Both the position numbers and the translations under genes were made by a program. From Malachius bipustulatus (Eukaryota > Arthropoda > Insecta > Coleoptera > Melyridae), in NCBI GenBank assembly GCA_910589415.1, contig OU342633.1, positions 35,594,210-35,658,209 of the forward strand: 64,000 nt of DNA, written 5' to 3'. The notes under the pieces were generated by a model that made no database searches, was not told where the DNA came from, and saw only the letters and a program-made list of their open reading frames with translations. Positions 1 to 11,500 of the stretch are shown in pieces (the stretch's first letter is position 1; every line of letters begins with the position of its first letter).

Positions 1-531
1 AACGGTAAGGGCCGTGTAGGTCTCGTCAAGACGAAACGTTTTTTTATTTGAAGTTTTTGGATTTGGACCTTCGTTGCGGAAATATGGCCGACTTCCGGTT
101 TTTAGTTTTTTGGCTCCAGTTTCGGCATTTTTAGGTTCTCGCCCAAACTGAAACTAGTTTTGGAAACTCCTTAGCTTCAGTTACAACTTTGATATTGAAG
201 TCAAGTTTCTATCTCTGTTGGATTCAAAATCTTAATTTTTCAATTTGATTCAATTTGAATGGATTCAAAGGTTTAAAATTTAAAGTCTTGGTCATGTCGC
301 CATTTTGAATCCAACAGAGATAAAACCTGGACTTCAATATGAAAGTTGTAACTGAAGCTAAGGAGTTTCCAAAACTAGTTTCAGTTTGGGCGAGAACCTA
401 AAAATGCCGAAACTGGAGCCAAAAAACTAAAAACCGGAAGTCGGCCATATTTCCGCAACGAAGGTCCAAATCCAAAAACTTCAAATAAAAAAACGTTTCG
501 TCTTGACGAGACCTACACGGCCCTTACCGTT
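1..531. repeat. Long inverted repeat (foldback-like element), cut by the window edge
   Basis: Bases 1-231 are an almost perfect reverse complement of 302-531, with a spacer of about 70 bp rich in short TTCAATTTGA-like motifs. The outer ends pair AACGGTAAGG (1-10) with CCTTACCGTT (522-531). The left arm starts at the first base of the window, so the element may extend further out and no target duplication can be assessed. There is no coding capacity. It could be a foldback or MITE element, or a palindrome linked to the recombinase relic that starts 60 bp away; the sequence does not decide. Confidence 0.9.
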
Positions 532-590
532 GTCTAAATCGAGCTGGTACACTCTGTATATCAAATTTATATTCACATGAACAACGAAAG

Positions 591-1737
591 TTACATATTA
601 TCCTTAGTAATGTTAAAAGTACAATTATTGAAAGTGCAGTCCGAGAAAGTCATTTTCCCAGGACGCTTTGAAAGTTCCTCCACAGTGGAAAATTCTTCAG
701 TGGAAATTACATTCTCTGTCATGGACACAACTGTGCTTGAAACTTCTGATCGCAAATCGGTACTTACTTTAGTTGATGCCTTTCCACTCATTCCAAATAG
801 CTTGTTAGCTATTTCAGTTCTTTGAGTTACTGAGTCATCAACATACCCTTCAGCGATCGTTGAAGACCTCCAACCGCCGTGCTTTTTTAATGTTATCAGG
901 TCTTCTCCAGATTTCACAAGAAGAGTAGCTGAGGATCTTCGAAATGCATGACCCGTGAATAGCTTAGCGTCTTCGAGACGAAGAAAATTAGCTACTGTCT
1001 CAGGTATTTTATAAAACTGATTTCTGCCCACAACCTGATTAATACATTTACCATTTCGGTATGCATAAAATAAACGGCGATCTTTTGCTGTTGGTGGACG
1101 AAGAGCTATGTACATTCTGTAAAATTTTAGGTATTCTTCAGTGATTATAAATTTCCTATTTACATCATTTTTTGTTCCATTAATTTTCACTATTAATAAC
1201 GTTCCTGCGTCTTCTATATCATCTACGGTTACCTGGCTTAGTTCACAAATCGACAAGCTCCTGCAATTCCAAACACTACAACAACTTTAGTCATTAAATA
1301 AACTTGATCGGAAGCATTATTTAAAAAGTCATTAATTTGTGTTCCCGTAAAGATCTTTGATTTCTTTGGTTTGTAACCTTTCGCATTTTGTTTTAGAAAT
1401 GTAATCAGTCTGAAATATTTTGAAATATCCACATTATTTTCAGCTTGTAGTGTACTTCTTATCATTGAATAGTGAGCCCAGACTGATGAGGGCTTTTGTT
1501 GTCGTACCAGTTCTGAAAAATACGCCAATAACACATTCTCAGAGAAAGAGCTGATTTTTTTTTGGCATTCCATTGCATTAGTCTTGAATACGCGTTTTCA
1601 TAAACTTTTTGTGATTTACTTGGTAGTAATTTCGCCGATGCCTCTTCTGCTAATTTTATTAGTTCTGGAGGTGTAAGTGAAAAGGATTTTTCACAACAAT
1701 CACTATTATTATCCATTGAACAATCAAACTTATCCAT
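591..1737 (-). pseudogene. Crypton-like tyrosine recombinase relic (frameshifted)
   Basis: Three minus-strand reading frames join in order into one recombinase-like protein of about 390 residues: 1737 to about 1575, about 1573 to 1250, and about 1256 to 591. The N-terminal part (LLPSKSQKVYENAYSRLMQW) looks like the SAM-like core-binding domain of Crypton and related recombinases. The catalytic set of tyrosine recombinases is still visible: Arg in GACR at the end of the second frame, HAFRRS (H-x-x-R), HGGW, and the likely nucleophile Tyr in AEGYV. A Cys/Asn-rich tail follows (NCTFNNCTFN), as in Crypton-type C-termini. The first frame break lies at a T run near 1558-1566 and the second directly after the GACR arginine near 1250. 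Single-base changes would explain both, so I call a decayed copy; sequencing errors in the homopolymer are an alternative for the first. No splice sites of good quality are seen at the breaks. Confidence 0.75.
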
Positions 1738-2078
1738 CTAAAACTTTATATGTACCTAATTGCGAAATAAACTGTCATGAATGAATAATTAAATTGACAT
1801 TATAAGGATTTTTAATATTTCGTTTCCAGGCAACGTCAATTACGATAAAAGACAGTTTGAAAATCCAAGTTAAACATAAATCATTTTTCCGACATAATTT
1901 TCAGTTATCAAAATGTAGACACCAGCTGCAGATGGTTACGAGCCAGATAAATGCAGATGTCCGGAATGAGCTGGTGAACTGTCCATAAGGAACAACGCCA
2001 AAACTGAAGAAGAAGAAAAAATAACTACGTTTTTCGACATTCTAACACTGATATTTCTTCTCGCAGAAAAAAATTGTA

Positions 2079-2179
2079 TATTACACACGAGAAAAAAGTC
2101 TCGATGTGTTTGTCCCCTCCGCTAGCGTCGGGGACGAAATCACATCTCGAGCTAAAATCACTTTTTTCTCTTGTATAAT
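2079..2179. repeat. Short palindromic hairpin element
   Basis: Bases 2079-2099 and 2159-2179 are inverted copies (19 of 21 positions). Inside them CTCGATGTG..GTCCCC pairs with GGGGAC..CACATCTCGAG. The loop at 2118-2129 carries the palindrome GCTAGC. The whole 100 bp can fold into one long hairpin. The size and structure fit a tiny MITE; it has no coding capacity. Confidence 0.7.
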
Positions 2180-3365
2180 AAATAACTATTTTTGTCAATA
2201 TGAATATCAAGCGGTAGTAACAATCAGTCACCAATAAAATTTAGGTGTGATCGTTCAGCTGTATTTTAAACCCTTCATGCACCCTTCTATGTTGTCCTCT
2301 AGATCCTGACTAAGTGACGCAGTTATCCCAAATATGGCGATACCATACCATCTTTCCAAGTTTACCACAAGGTATAAATAATAGCTTAGTAGCAATTACT
2401 GACGATACATAGGTATTATTATTTCAGTGTTATTTCTCTCATACAATAAATCCTCTTAATATGCTCAAAGTAGAAAAGAGTCTTCAGGAGAATTATATCT
2501 CAAGTTGTTTGTACCTTTTAATTTCGAGCTCGGTTCATATTTGCAACTCCGTAATAAATCATTAAAAAACGTAATAGCTTTACTTATTCAACCCGGCACG
2601 AGAATCAGCATTTACATTCTCAACGCGCCGGTTCGCTCATAACTTCTTGTTGTAATTCAATTATTAAGTGGCCTTAAATAAACTTCGCCGGGACGAAATA
2701 TATCATAGATTCTGGCAAAGGAGTTCTCTTATTCACTAAGAGGATTTACTGCGGGGCCATTAAGGTACAAGCTAATACTTTAATGTACGTTTTAACGCCC
2801 CACTGCAACAACTCTAATGTACCTAATGTACCGTCTGCATTGTTGCTGTGTAATTGTGTAATATGAATTACTGTGTAGATATATCCAGTTATATTATTAT
2901 ACTGGATAGACCTATGCAACTCCGTTAACTTTACTATTGTTTATTTACTGGTTTGCGGTTCTTGAATGCGAAATGATTTCATAATAATATCACGTCGAAT
3001 TTAGCATAAAATTCCTGAAATTTATAGCGAGTTCAGTTTTGATTACTTACAGGCATAAATCCATGATGTGTTGTCTTTGGAAACACTAACTCTGTTTGTT
3101 ATCGTTGCAGCTGTACCATAATTTTCATCTATTTGATTTCCATTTTACCCCCACGATTATAATATTATACATATTCGTCTATGGGCCACTCTTAATCATC
3201 CACTGTTAAGTACTCTGGAGTAATCTAAATAATTGATCATCCCTCTTATACTCATACATATTAATTTCCTGTTTGCTTTTATTACTTTTGGTTTCTGATC
3301 CGGTCACTTTAAAGTTTACCTCTTTCAATGTGAATAATTAAAATTTTGGCAAGCATGGGTAATCC
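2180..3365. other. Non-coding stretch, no gene recognised
   Basis: AT-rich sequence with stops in all frames and no recognisable domain or RNA gene. I see no strong internal repeat here. Confidence 0.5.
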
Positions 3366-4560
3366 TACAGGTAATCCTTAGTTCTGATATCAATTGGGGT
3401 AATTTTCTGAATTATTTGAGGAATCTTGAAGGGAATCAACAGGGTATTTTGGTGAATTGTTGGAGAAATCAGAAGAGTTTCCATTAATTATGCTTCAAAC
3501 TTTGCTCTGCTGTTGTTACCTTAGCTTTCCAACCAAGAGTATTCTCAGATCTTAGTTCCAACATAAATTGAGGCACTGAATTGTTTGAGAAATAATATTG
3601 AAGAGTTTCCTAAAATGAAGCTTGAAACTTTGATCGACTATTAATAGCTTTCTAATAACGCGCATTAACGTTTTGACAATCAACTCCGTATTGTGGTGAA
3701 TTAGTGAGAATCAGAAGAGTTTCCCTGAATGACGCTTCAAATTTTGCTCTGTTGTTGATGCTGTAGCTTAAGGAAAGTTCGCTTTAAATTTAGTCAACTT
3801 CTTTGACGGAGATTAATTTTTTGACAACCAAGAGTATTCTTAGATCTCAGTTGTAACATCAGTTGGGGAAATTTTGCTGAACTGTTTGAGGAATCCGTTG
3901 TTGCTTTGATTTATGGCCCGGCTACATTAAAAATTTTTCAGCTTTCTGAAGGCGAATTAAAGTTTCGACAACCAAAAATATAATTATATTGGATTGTTGG
4001 AGGATCCTGAAGAATTCCCTTGAATCCTGAATGGTGCTTCAAACTTTTCTTGACTGCTGTTGCTTTAGTTTATGGAAAGGTAGCTTTAAAATTTAGTCGA
4101 CTTTCTTGTCGGGGATTAATGTTTCGACAACTAAGAGCATTCTTAGATCTCAGTTCTAACATCAATGGGGGTAATTTTTGTGAATTGTTGGAGGAATTGT
4201 TAGAGAAACCTGAAGAGTTTCCCCAAATTAACTTCAAACTTTCCTCTACTGTTGATAGTTCCTTTGGCTTATGGTCCAGTTACTTTGATATTTTTGTCAG
4301 CTTTCTTAATGCGAAAAACGTTTTGACTAAGTATATGTACCAAAAGCGTAATAATTGTGGTGTATTGTTGCAGAAATCTGGAGAGTTTCGATGACTACAA
4401 ATTAATAAGTCGCTTTCTTGATGCTGATTAATGTTTTAACAACCAAAAGCTTTCTTAAATCATAGTTTTAACATCGATTGTGGCCATTTTGGATAATTTT
4501 TGTAGGAAATGTAGGGGATGTTTCTCCAAAAGAAGCTTCAGACTCTGCTCTACTGTCAGC
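3366..4560. repeat. Degenerate tandem array, unit about 300 bp
   Basis: The phrase ACCAAGAGTATTCT.AGATCTCAGTT recurs near 3530, 3825, 4128 and 4440, so the spacing is about 295-312 bp. Associated phrases (GAAGAGTTTCC, GCTTCAAACTTT, GTTTTGACAA) recur in the same order. Copies differ by many substitutions and small indels. Open frames inside it (for example 4020-4394) are not conserved from unit to unit, so I treat them as chance. Confidence 0.75.
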
Positions 4561-4739
4561 ACTGACTTTTAGTCAGTAGTTTTTTTATAGTCTGTCTCCC
4601 CTCAATCTCGTATTGAATATTATTTGAAAAGGAAAAAATTATTATTAGTGAATGTTCTTCTATTCTTGCTGCATATCTAGAAAATTTTCATAGCGAACTA
4701 AAAACCTCGTGGGTAGTCAGATGAGTTTTTTGACTAAAG

Positions 4740-5260
4740 GAACAGTGAGGACACTTTTCATAGTCCCCCCCTGGCCTAAAAATTTTACCCAAATGAGTTA
4801 GAACTTTGAAAAACAAACTTTTTGACGTGTGACATTTCTATCAAATGTCAAAGATGACGTTGCAGTCGAAGTCATCTTTAGTTTTTTAAATGGCATGGGT
4901 GGGTCATGTGACTCATGTGAGACTTTTAATGTAAGGTTTTAAAGGTATTTAAATTATCCGTACAAAAATTATGTTAGCTGTCAAGCTTGACAGTCTTTAT
5001 GTCAGTAAGGATGTTTATAGTGCTCCTCCCCTTAATTTTTGATTCGAACGAGGTATAACTTTGGTGAAGACCCTAAATCAAATGTCATGGATTTTAATAT
5101 TTTTTGACATAAAACTGATCTACTGTCCAAATGTCAAAGATGACGTCACAGTTGCTGTCAACCTAAAAATATTGAGAGGCAAGGAGGGTCAGGTCACCTC
5201 GTTTGAAAGATATTTCAATAGATATTTCAGTTAAATACACAAAAATTATGTTAGATTACC
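4740..5260. repeat. Pair of diverged direct repeats
   Basis: Two blocks of about 250 bp (about 4740-4990 and 5030-5260) share AAATGTCAAAGATGACGT, a following GTCA..GGTCA segment, and ACAAAAATTATGTTAG at their right ends. A partial third copy of the last phrase lies inverted at about 5565-5583. This looks like remnants of a dispersed repeat family. No protein is encoded. Confidence 0.6.
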
Positions 5261-5262
5261 AG

Positions 5263-5470
5263 CCAATATTATAAAGGGTCATTAGGGCAACGGGCAGATT
5301 TCTGTGTTAGTTTTTGAAGCTAACGTCGACGTCAAATGACTTTTATCAACATTTTTGTAATTACTTTCATGTCAAGAATAGATAAATTTTAAAAAAATCC
5401 ACTTAGACTCGACACCTTCTTCAGAAATGGCCACAGAAATCTGCCCGTTTACTTCATGGGCCTTCATAAT
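5263..5470. repeat. Inverted-repeat (MITE-like) element
   Basis: The arm around 5263-5302 (..ACGGGCAGATTTCTGTG) is inverted at about 5425-5470 (CACAGAAATCTGCCCGTT..), enclosing about 120 bp. Similar arms on a short non-coding core fit a MITE or foldback remnant. No clean target duplication was found. Confidence 0.55.
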
Positions 5471-7312
5471 ACCCGCTGTTAATTTTTTGACTAGTCGATT
5501 CAGAATTTAAAAAGGGTAGGGAAACTATAAATGTCGCCGACAAAATTCTAATCAAAATTGAAAACTAACATAATTTTTGTGAAAAATGTAGTAAGAAACG
5601 TTACAGGGTATGTAGGGGGAAGTCCCCTGAACAACCACTAAGAAAGTCCCATCGATTTCAGGCTACGCGGGAGATGGAGTGAGAAGTCAAATGTGCTTTT
5701 TTATTTTTTTTTGGGTTTATACTATTATTTGAAAATTTAAAGTAATTAAATTCTCTACAAAATGGTATGTAAATATGTACCTATCTATACGCTTAGCTTC
5801 TTCGAGATATGAACGTTTGAAAGAAAACGTGAAGCGCTACAAATTTTTCTGCAAAATTTTCCATTTTCGCAGGATCATATCCCGGAGACGGTAACACAAT
5901 GAATTTTGAATATTTTGAATACTTAACCAATATATGGGAAATTTATTACGCTTCAATTTTGAAAAGTATAAATTTTTCTGTGCAATTTACCGTTTTCAAC
6001 TATTCTCATATATCCTTGAGTGTCCTGCGGTATTTTTCTGGGGTATTCTTTGGTGTTCTCTATTTTTGGATATTCTTAGATATCATCAGTTGTATCATCG
6101 GTTATCCTCGGGTATTCTTGACTATCCTCAAGTATCCTCGGATATTTGTACTTTTAGGAAGTCGGGCTGTAGGTATGAATTTTTTATTAAGTCCGGTCTT
6201 TGAATGGACCTCTGCTCCTAATAAATTACTGTAACTTTTGATACTACACATGATTTAAAGCTGATGTGCTAATTTGACTGGACAATAAGAAGTTCTGTTC
6301 TCCTTGGCCCCAGATCAGGACTAAGTTGCTCTGTCGTATCTCCAAATATATATTTTTTTATTGAATCGGTTTGACAGAAATTTAAAACGGTTGATTTTCC
6401 TACCTTGGGAATCCAGTTTCCCCGCTTTCTATTGCCTCTCCAGAACTGAAATTACTCTTTATCAAAGTTCATGAGTCTTGTCCAGAGATCCTTGTCTGAG
6501 GAAAAATTTCCTGGTTTAGATTGTTTTCTGTTCCCTGCATCGTCTCTTTGGTGCCGATTTGGTTTTTTATAGCTGGGTCTGTTGGTGAAGATCGAGTCTC
6601 GGCTGCTATTCGCAAGGATATGGATATACTGAGTCTGAAGACAACAAAGCAGTTATTTTTCTAGGTGTCTGGCCTATGCGTTTTCATTGACTTACAAAGA
6701 TCCTGAATGTGATTGGGATTTGGAACGGAAATAGAATTGTGTATTATTTCTAAAATTTGTGATTTTGTATCTTGTCAAGATTCTCAAGAAGTGCTTCGTT
6801 TATTTAAAAAGTTATCGACTTCTATTTTTTAAGATATTCAGAGATTTAGACAACTTTAACAGCTCTTAACGACCAAATTTGCTGTAACTGTTCAGCAAAA
6901 GTTATTCTACTAAAAAAAAAACGATGACAGCAGCAATTGCTGATGTTTTATATCAAATTGTTTCTTTCACTTCAGAAGTTGCTATTACAAATTGTGACAT
7001 TCGACGGCTATCATTTCATAAATGGCTGCCGTAAAACTGCAAAAATCGTATTGCAGACATTTTTCAGACATACTTCAGATAGCACGAAGGCCTCTAAATA
7101 AGTTCAGAGATCATTTTTAGATTTTTTAATTCTAAATAAAGCAATCAATAAAATTTCTAGAATGTTTGGTGTAAGTTAATCCAGCTCGAAGGACCAATTG
7201 GATGACCAAATGGTAAACCATTATGTAAAAACAAAGTCGAGATAATTTTAGTACAATAAAGAGAGTGATCATACTATGTGACGAATAAGGAAGATTATAT
7301 GTAAATATAACG
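5471..7312. other. Non-coding stretch with a short TATCCTCGG-type repeat
   Basis: No gene is recognised. At about 6010-6160 there is a run of degenerate units of about 15-20 bp containing TATCCT(C/T)GGGTATTCTT; it keeps two overlapping frames open by chance (5899-6234 and 5934-6203). The rest is AT-rich intergenic sequence beyond the likely 3' end of the spondin gene. Confidence 0.5.
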
Positions 7313-8317
7313 TTTATTTTTCATTCATTGAATACATTTTAATTATTATGAACATGACAAAGAAAAGAAATTAATATTAGTACAATTATACATACATACA
7401 ATTCTTACATGATACAAAATTAGCCTATTCTAGAAGTAGAATTAATTAATGTTTGGTTTCTTGATGAGCAACTGTTACACGAGGTCTATAAATACAAAAT
7501 GCGCGTGAAGAGTCTGTAATAATTACACTGCTGCTTGTAACAGTACGATTACCGTTTAAAAATTTTGATAGAAATTTATTATTGACATCCTTACTAACAT
7601 CTATGCTTTGTACCTATAGAGTAATATTTACAAAACTGCTATGTCAGCAAATATTTAGATATTCACTCCTTAAGAATTAGTACATTGTTTATCACACACA
7701 ACTTATCCAAGATTTAATTTAAGTTAAGTTTTAATTTTTTATACATGAGATTCGGGTACTCTCATTATTTTCACTCGGAATTTTATGAGACATTTATTTT
7801 AGACTCTTGGGTCTATTTATTAATAAGGTTTATTTACGGTAGGTTCTGGTAATTTAATAAATCTTCAGATGGTGTTGGATCGTTTTTCCTAATTTTTTAT
7901 TATTATGGAAAGAAAACCAAATCATAAAATGAGCCCACTTTCACAACAAACGTTTAACATCTCCAGCTCCACCAATCAAACCATCAATGAAACGCCCCAA
8001 TTTTCCAACATGAATATTATTGAACATTCTCGTTAAAGATATCGATTGTCTATTCTTAAAAATATTTATTATCTTTATAAATATATTTACTTTATAAAAA
8101 TGAGAGAATGTTCCTTCAATAATAGTTCTTTAAATAGTACGGAGAATCACGAACACATAGTCCATACACAGATACATCCATGACATTTTTTGAGCGATTT
8201 TGACATGATTAGAGACAGCTTACTTAATTCAAACAATGCATTCTTCTACGAGCACGAGTACCAGCAACCTCATGTCAAAACCACTCGTTCTCACTTTCAC
8301 GGCACTGACTCCTTCTT
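7313..8317 (-). other. Probable 3' untranslated region of the spondin gene
   Basis: It lies directly downstream (minus strand) of the TAG stop at 8318-8320. It is AT-rich without long open frames. On the minus strand an AATAAA signal sits at 7313-7318; TTTATT-type complements also occur nearer the stop (for example near 7797), so the true cleavage site is uncertain. Confidence 0.4.
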
Positions 8318-8514
8318 CTACCATTTGAAGTACTCGGTGGTGCAAGGGCGTCCCGCGCCGCACCATTTGGTTTCAACCAGGGGCGGACACACCCGGCCGC
8401 CCCTCCTGGCGTGCTTCGTCACTTCCCGCCTGCGCTGCATCTCGCCGATGCCGCACGACTTGCTGCACTTGCTCCACTCCGACCACTCGCTCACGCGGCA
8501 GTCACGTGGTGGAC
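8318..8514 (-). CDS. spon2: Spondin gene last exon: thrombospondin type-1 repeat
   Basis: 197 bp, acceptor AATTACAG, stop TAG at 8318-8320. It encodes PPRDCRVSEWSEWSKCSKSC, GEMQRRREVTKHARRGGRVCPPLVETKWC and GRPCTTEYFKW. Six cysteines, the WSEW motif, CSKSCG and the R..C..L.E.K.C pattern define a complete TSP1 repeat. The exon is GC-rich compared with its surroundings. The open frame on the opposite strand (8190-8573) is its shadow. Confidence 0.95.
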
Positions 8515-11500
8515 CTGTAATTATTAAGTCAAATGTCAAGAAAACTGGTTTTCTGCTGCTAGCGTTGAGCTAAGTAGGGTAAATAAAAAACAGAGAAAAA
8601 AGAAGGAGGAGAACACAGGAAGAATCTTACCCCTATTTGACTTAATTCACTTTATCTTAAGTTTATAAGTAACTTCATCCAAATTTTCTTGTGACCGTTT
8701 AAGAAATTCAAAGGTAAATAAGATGGTAAATTTTATGTGATATCCTGTTGTATGGTCCATATGGTCCAGTTGTATCTAGACCACATTTATTTTATAACCG
8801 GAAATAAAAGCAGAAATTCAAAAAATCCTACCGAACCAATTTGAGTAAAATTGAACAAGAAGTGAACATTTTTCACCTCGTAGTTTGGGACCAGAAACTA
8901 AGTGGTTGAGCTCTAAACTGCGGTCATATTTAAACTAAACACAAGAGAAACACAAAAACTTTAAGTAAACACTGATAAACACAATAAAATACTTACGAAA
9001 TTTCTTAGGCCCCTTATTCTTGCGATACTTTTTACGTCTCCTGGGATCCTTACTACGCCCCAAATAAGAATCCGCGATGCTATTCATGATGGCGTCCTTG
9101 TCACCGCGAGGAACGACCGACGGAACCGACGCCGCCGACGTCACCGCCACCGGCTCATACCTGTTGTAATTGCTGCTAGAAAAGATCGCACGATTAAAAC
9201 AGCCCAAGAACACCAGCGAGGTAAGACGCTTACATGCTGTTATAATACCGGTCACTGTCCATAACTGTACTGACGAATGGCCTATATGTGGTGCTTGTGG
9301 ACGTGGTCATTCTGGGCTTGCTCCTTCTGGGCGGATGGACTTCTTGCTCTTCTCGCTCCTCCTCGATCGCCGTCTCGATATCGCCGTTCCCTTCGACAGG
9401 ACCACCTCCTACTAGGTGCTCCATTCGTAAAACTTCGTATTGTCGATCGTCTTCGGTGTGATGAAAGACTTCGCTCAGCTCGTATTCCTTCACCTGATGG
9501 GTAAGAAAATTTTACTAGACATTCTAAATTTTCCCGGACTGGCGCCCAAGAAATATCGTCCCGCCTCTACATACCTTAATGAACTGGAAAGTACCAATGG
9601 GAGGAAGTCGTTTCAAGTAAGGATAAAAAAATGATCCGGCAGGGTGAGCCGGGTAATGAGCTGTGATCCTATAAGCCTCTCCTTGGGGCTCTGTCGGCCA
9701 GTTCGGGGCTGTGAAAGTGAATCCGTTATCCGTGCCCGCATCGATAGGATCCACCTAGGGAATAAAAAAATAGATTCATGCATTCGTTGAACTACGTAAA
9801 GGTAGCAATAGCAATAACCTACCTCTATAGTGATGCTATCCAACCAATTGCCATTAACACAGAGATCAAAGCTGTCTATTCCGATGAACCAATCGGGAGA
9901 TGGTACGATGCGCGACATAAGTGACACCTGTAAAGGAATTGTCAATTGTAACATGGAATTGTTTAATGTAATTACTTTGATATTTGCTCAAGACTTAATT
10001 GAAACTGGTAGTGTACTTACTTATATGTATATAATGGTAATGGTAGGGTTATACAGGAAATTATCCAGTTTACTATATCTATATATTCTATACGCTTAGT
10101 TGCGAGTGTTCTGTGTAATTATCATACATGAGAGGAGAGTGTAAATACACTTGGTGCCCGCGTGCATTTGATTCATGGATTGACGACATCTACAATGCTA
10201 ACTTAGTAAGTTTAGTTATACTCGTACCATAAAAGTGCCCTTAATATTCTCAATCAAAGCTGCAAATGTCTTGTTTCTTGTTAGAAAAGAGTTTTCGTTA
10301 TCTAAAGTTTTAAAAAGAGCGATCCCGAACATACCGAACATATTTACAAAGAGCATCGTCATGTTTGGAAACTTACATCGAAATAAACAGAGAAGAAAAG
10401 GGAGTCCGCTTCGCCCCGGTTTCTCAACTGCAACTTTAAGTTTATAACAACTATTCAACAAACAATGTAACAATTTGACGTTATCCGAACTTCTCCAACT
10501 GAAAGTATTGTGCTATGTCTTATTTCGATCACGTATCCCGAACCTAAACGTTACTGCTAAGAAAAACGGAATTGCTCGGTCCACAAAGCAGCCGGTTCGA
10601 ACTGGAATCGAACCGATTATTTACTGGTGTTTCTTTCTTTGTAATTAATTTAAGAGCTTAGTTTTGCTCTTGTTTTTTAGTTCATTCCTTAAACTGCTAG
10701 AAAAACGTTACAGTGTTAGACCCTTAATTTTTGCCTGAGACACTGCGTTTTTATCTCCATCTGAAGTTAGATAGGTTTTAACGATATTAAATTAAAGAGA
10801 TCGTCCTAACTGACTTGCCATGAGCTTGGTGTGATTAAAAGTGCAGTTTTTCTTGCATCTTTTATGATATTATAATTAACTAAGGAATAAAAAATTGCAT
10901 TACTTAGATTGAAACTGTGTTACTTCTTATTCCCTATGACTACAACAAACTATAGTTGATGCTTCCAATCAGCAATGATATCCAGAAATTTGATGATATG
11001 AGGATCAGGGAAAGAGGAAACTATCTTGATTTCCGCATAAGCTTGACTTGACACAATAATTTCAGTCACATAAAAATATATAAAAATAACGTCGGGCGAG
11101 AATTTATTTAGAAGACCATAAGTCCTCTCAGAAACAGTAAAAATATTTCAAAAAAAAATACAAAAAATGAAACTTCATAGGTAGCAACTTCAAGGGAGAA
11201 ATTTAAAACTATTGTCTAATCAAAAATCGGTCATAATTTCCAGCGCCTTTTTATAGAGCCTCGATCCCCCTCCCCAAAAAAAATTACTATTTTTTCATAC
11301 CTCCATTTTTTTTATTCTGGATTCTATAATCTTATTCAAAAATTACGATTTTTCAGCTCTCTGAGACACGAGTGACGTGCACATGCCAAAAAATTTAAAA
11401 AATATCAAGATAAATTTTTTTTACTCAATAGCCCAGGAATGATCAGCACGTAAATTTCAAGCAATTCAAAAAAAATCTAAAAAAAAGGACAAAAAAACGC

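Noticed and set aside
4020..4394. 124-codon plus frame
   Set aside because: It lies inside the array of about 300 bp units and the frame is not kept in the other units.
8190..8573. 127-codon plus-strand frame
   Set aside because: It is antisense to the TSP1 exon of the spondin gene, whose protein features are unmistakable.
10570..10620. GGTTCGAACTGGAATCGAACC resembling a tRNA T-arm
   Set aside because: No acceptor stem, anticodon arm or D-arm fits around it on either strand; it is a short palindrome.
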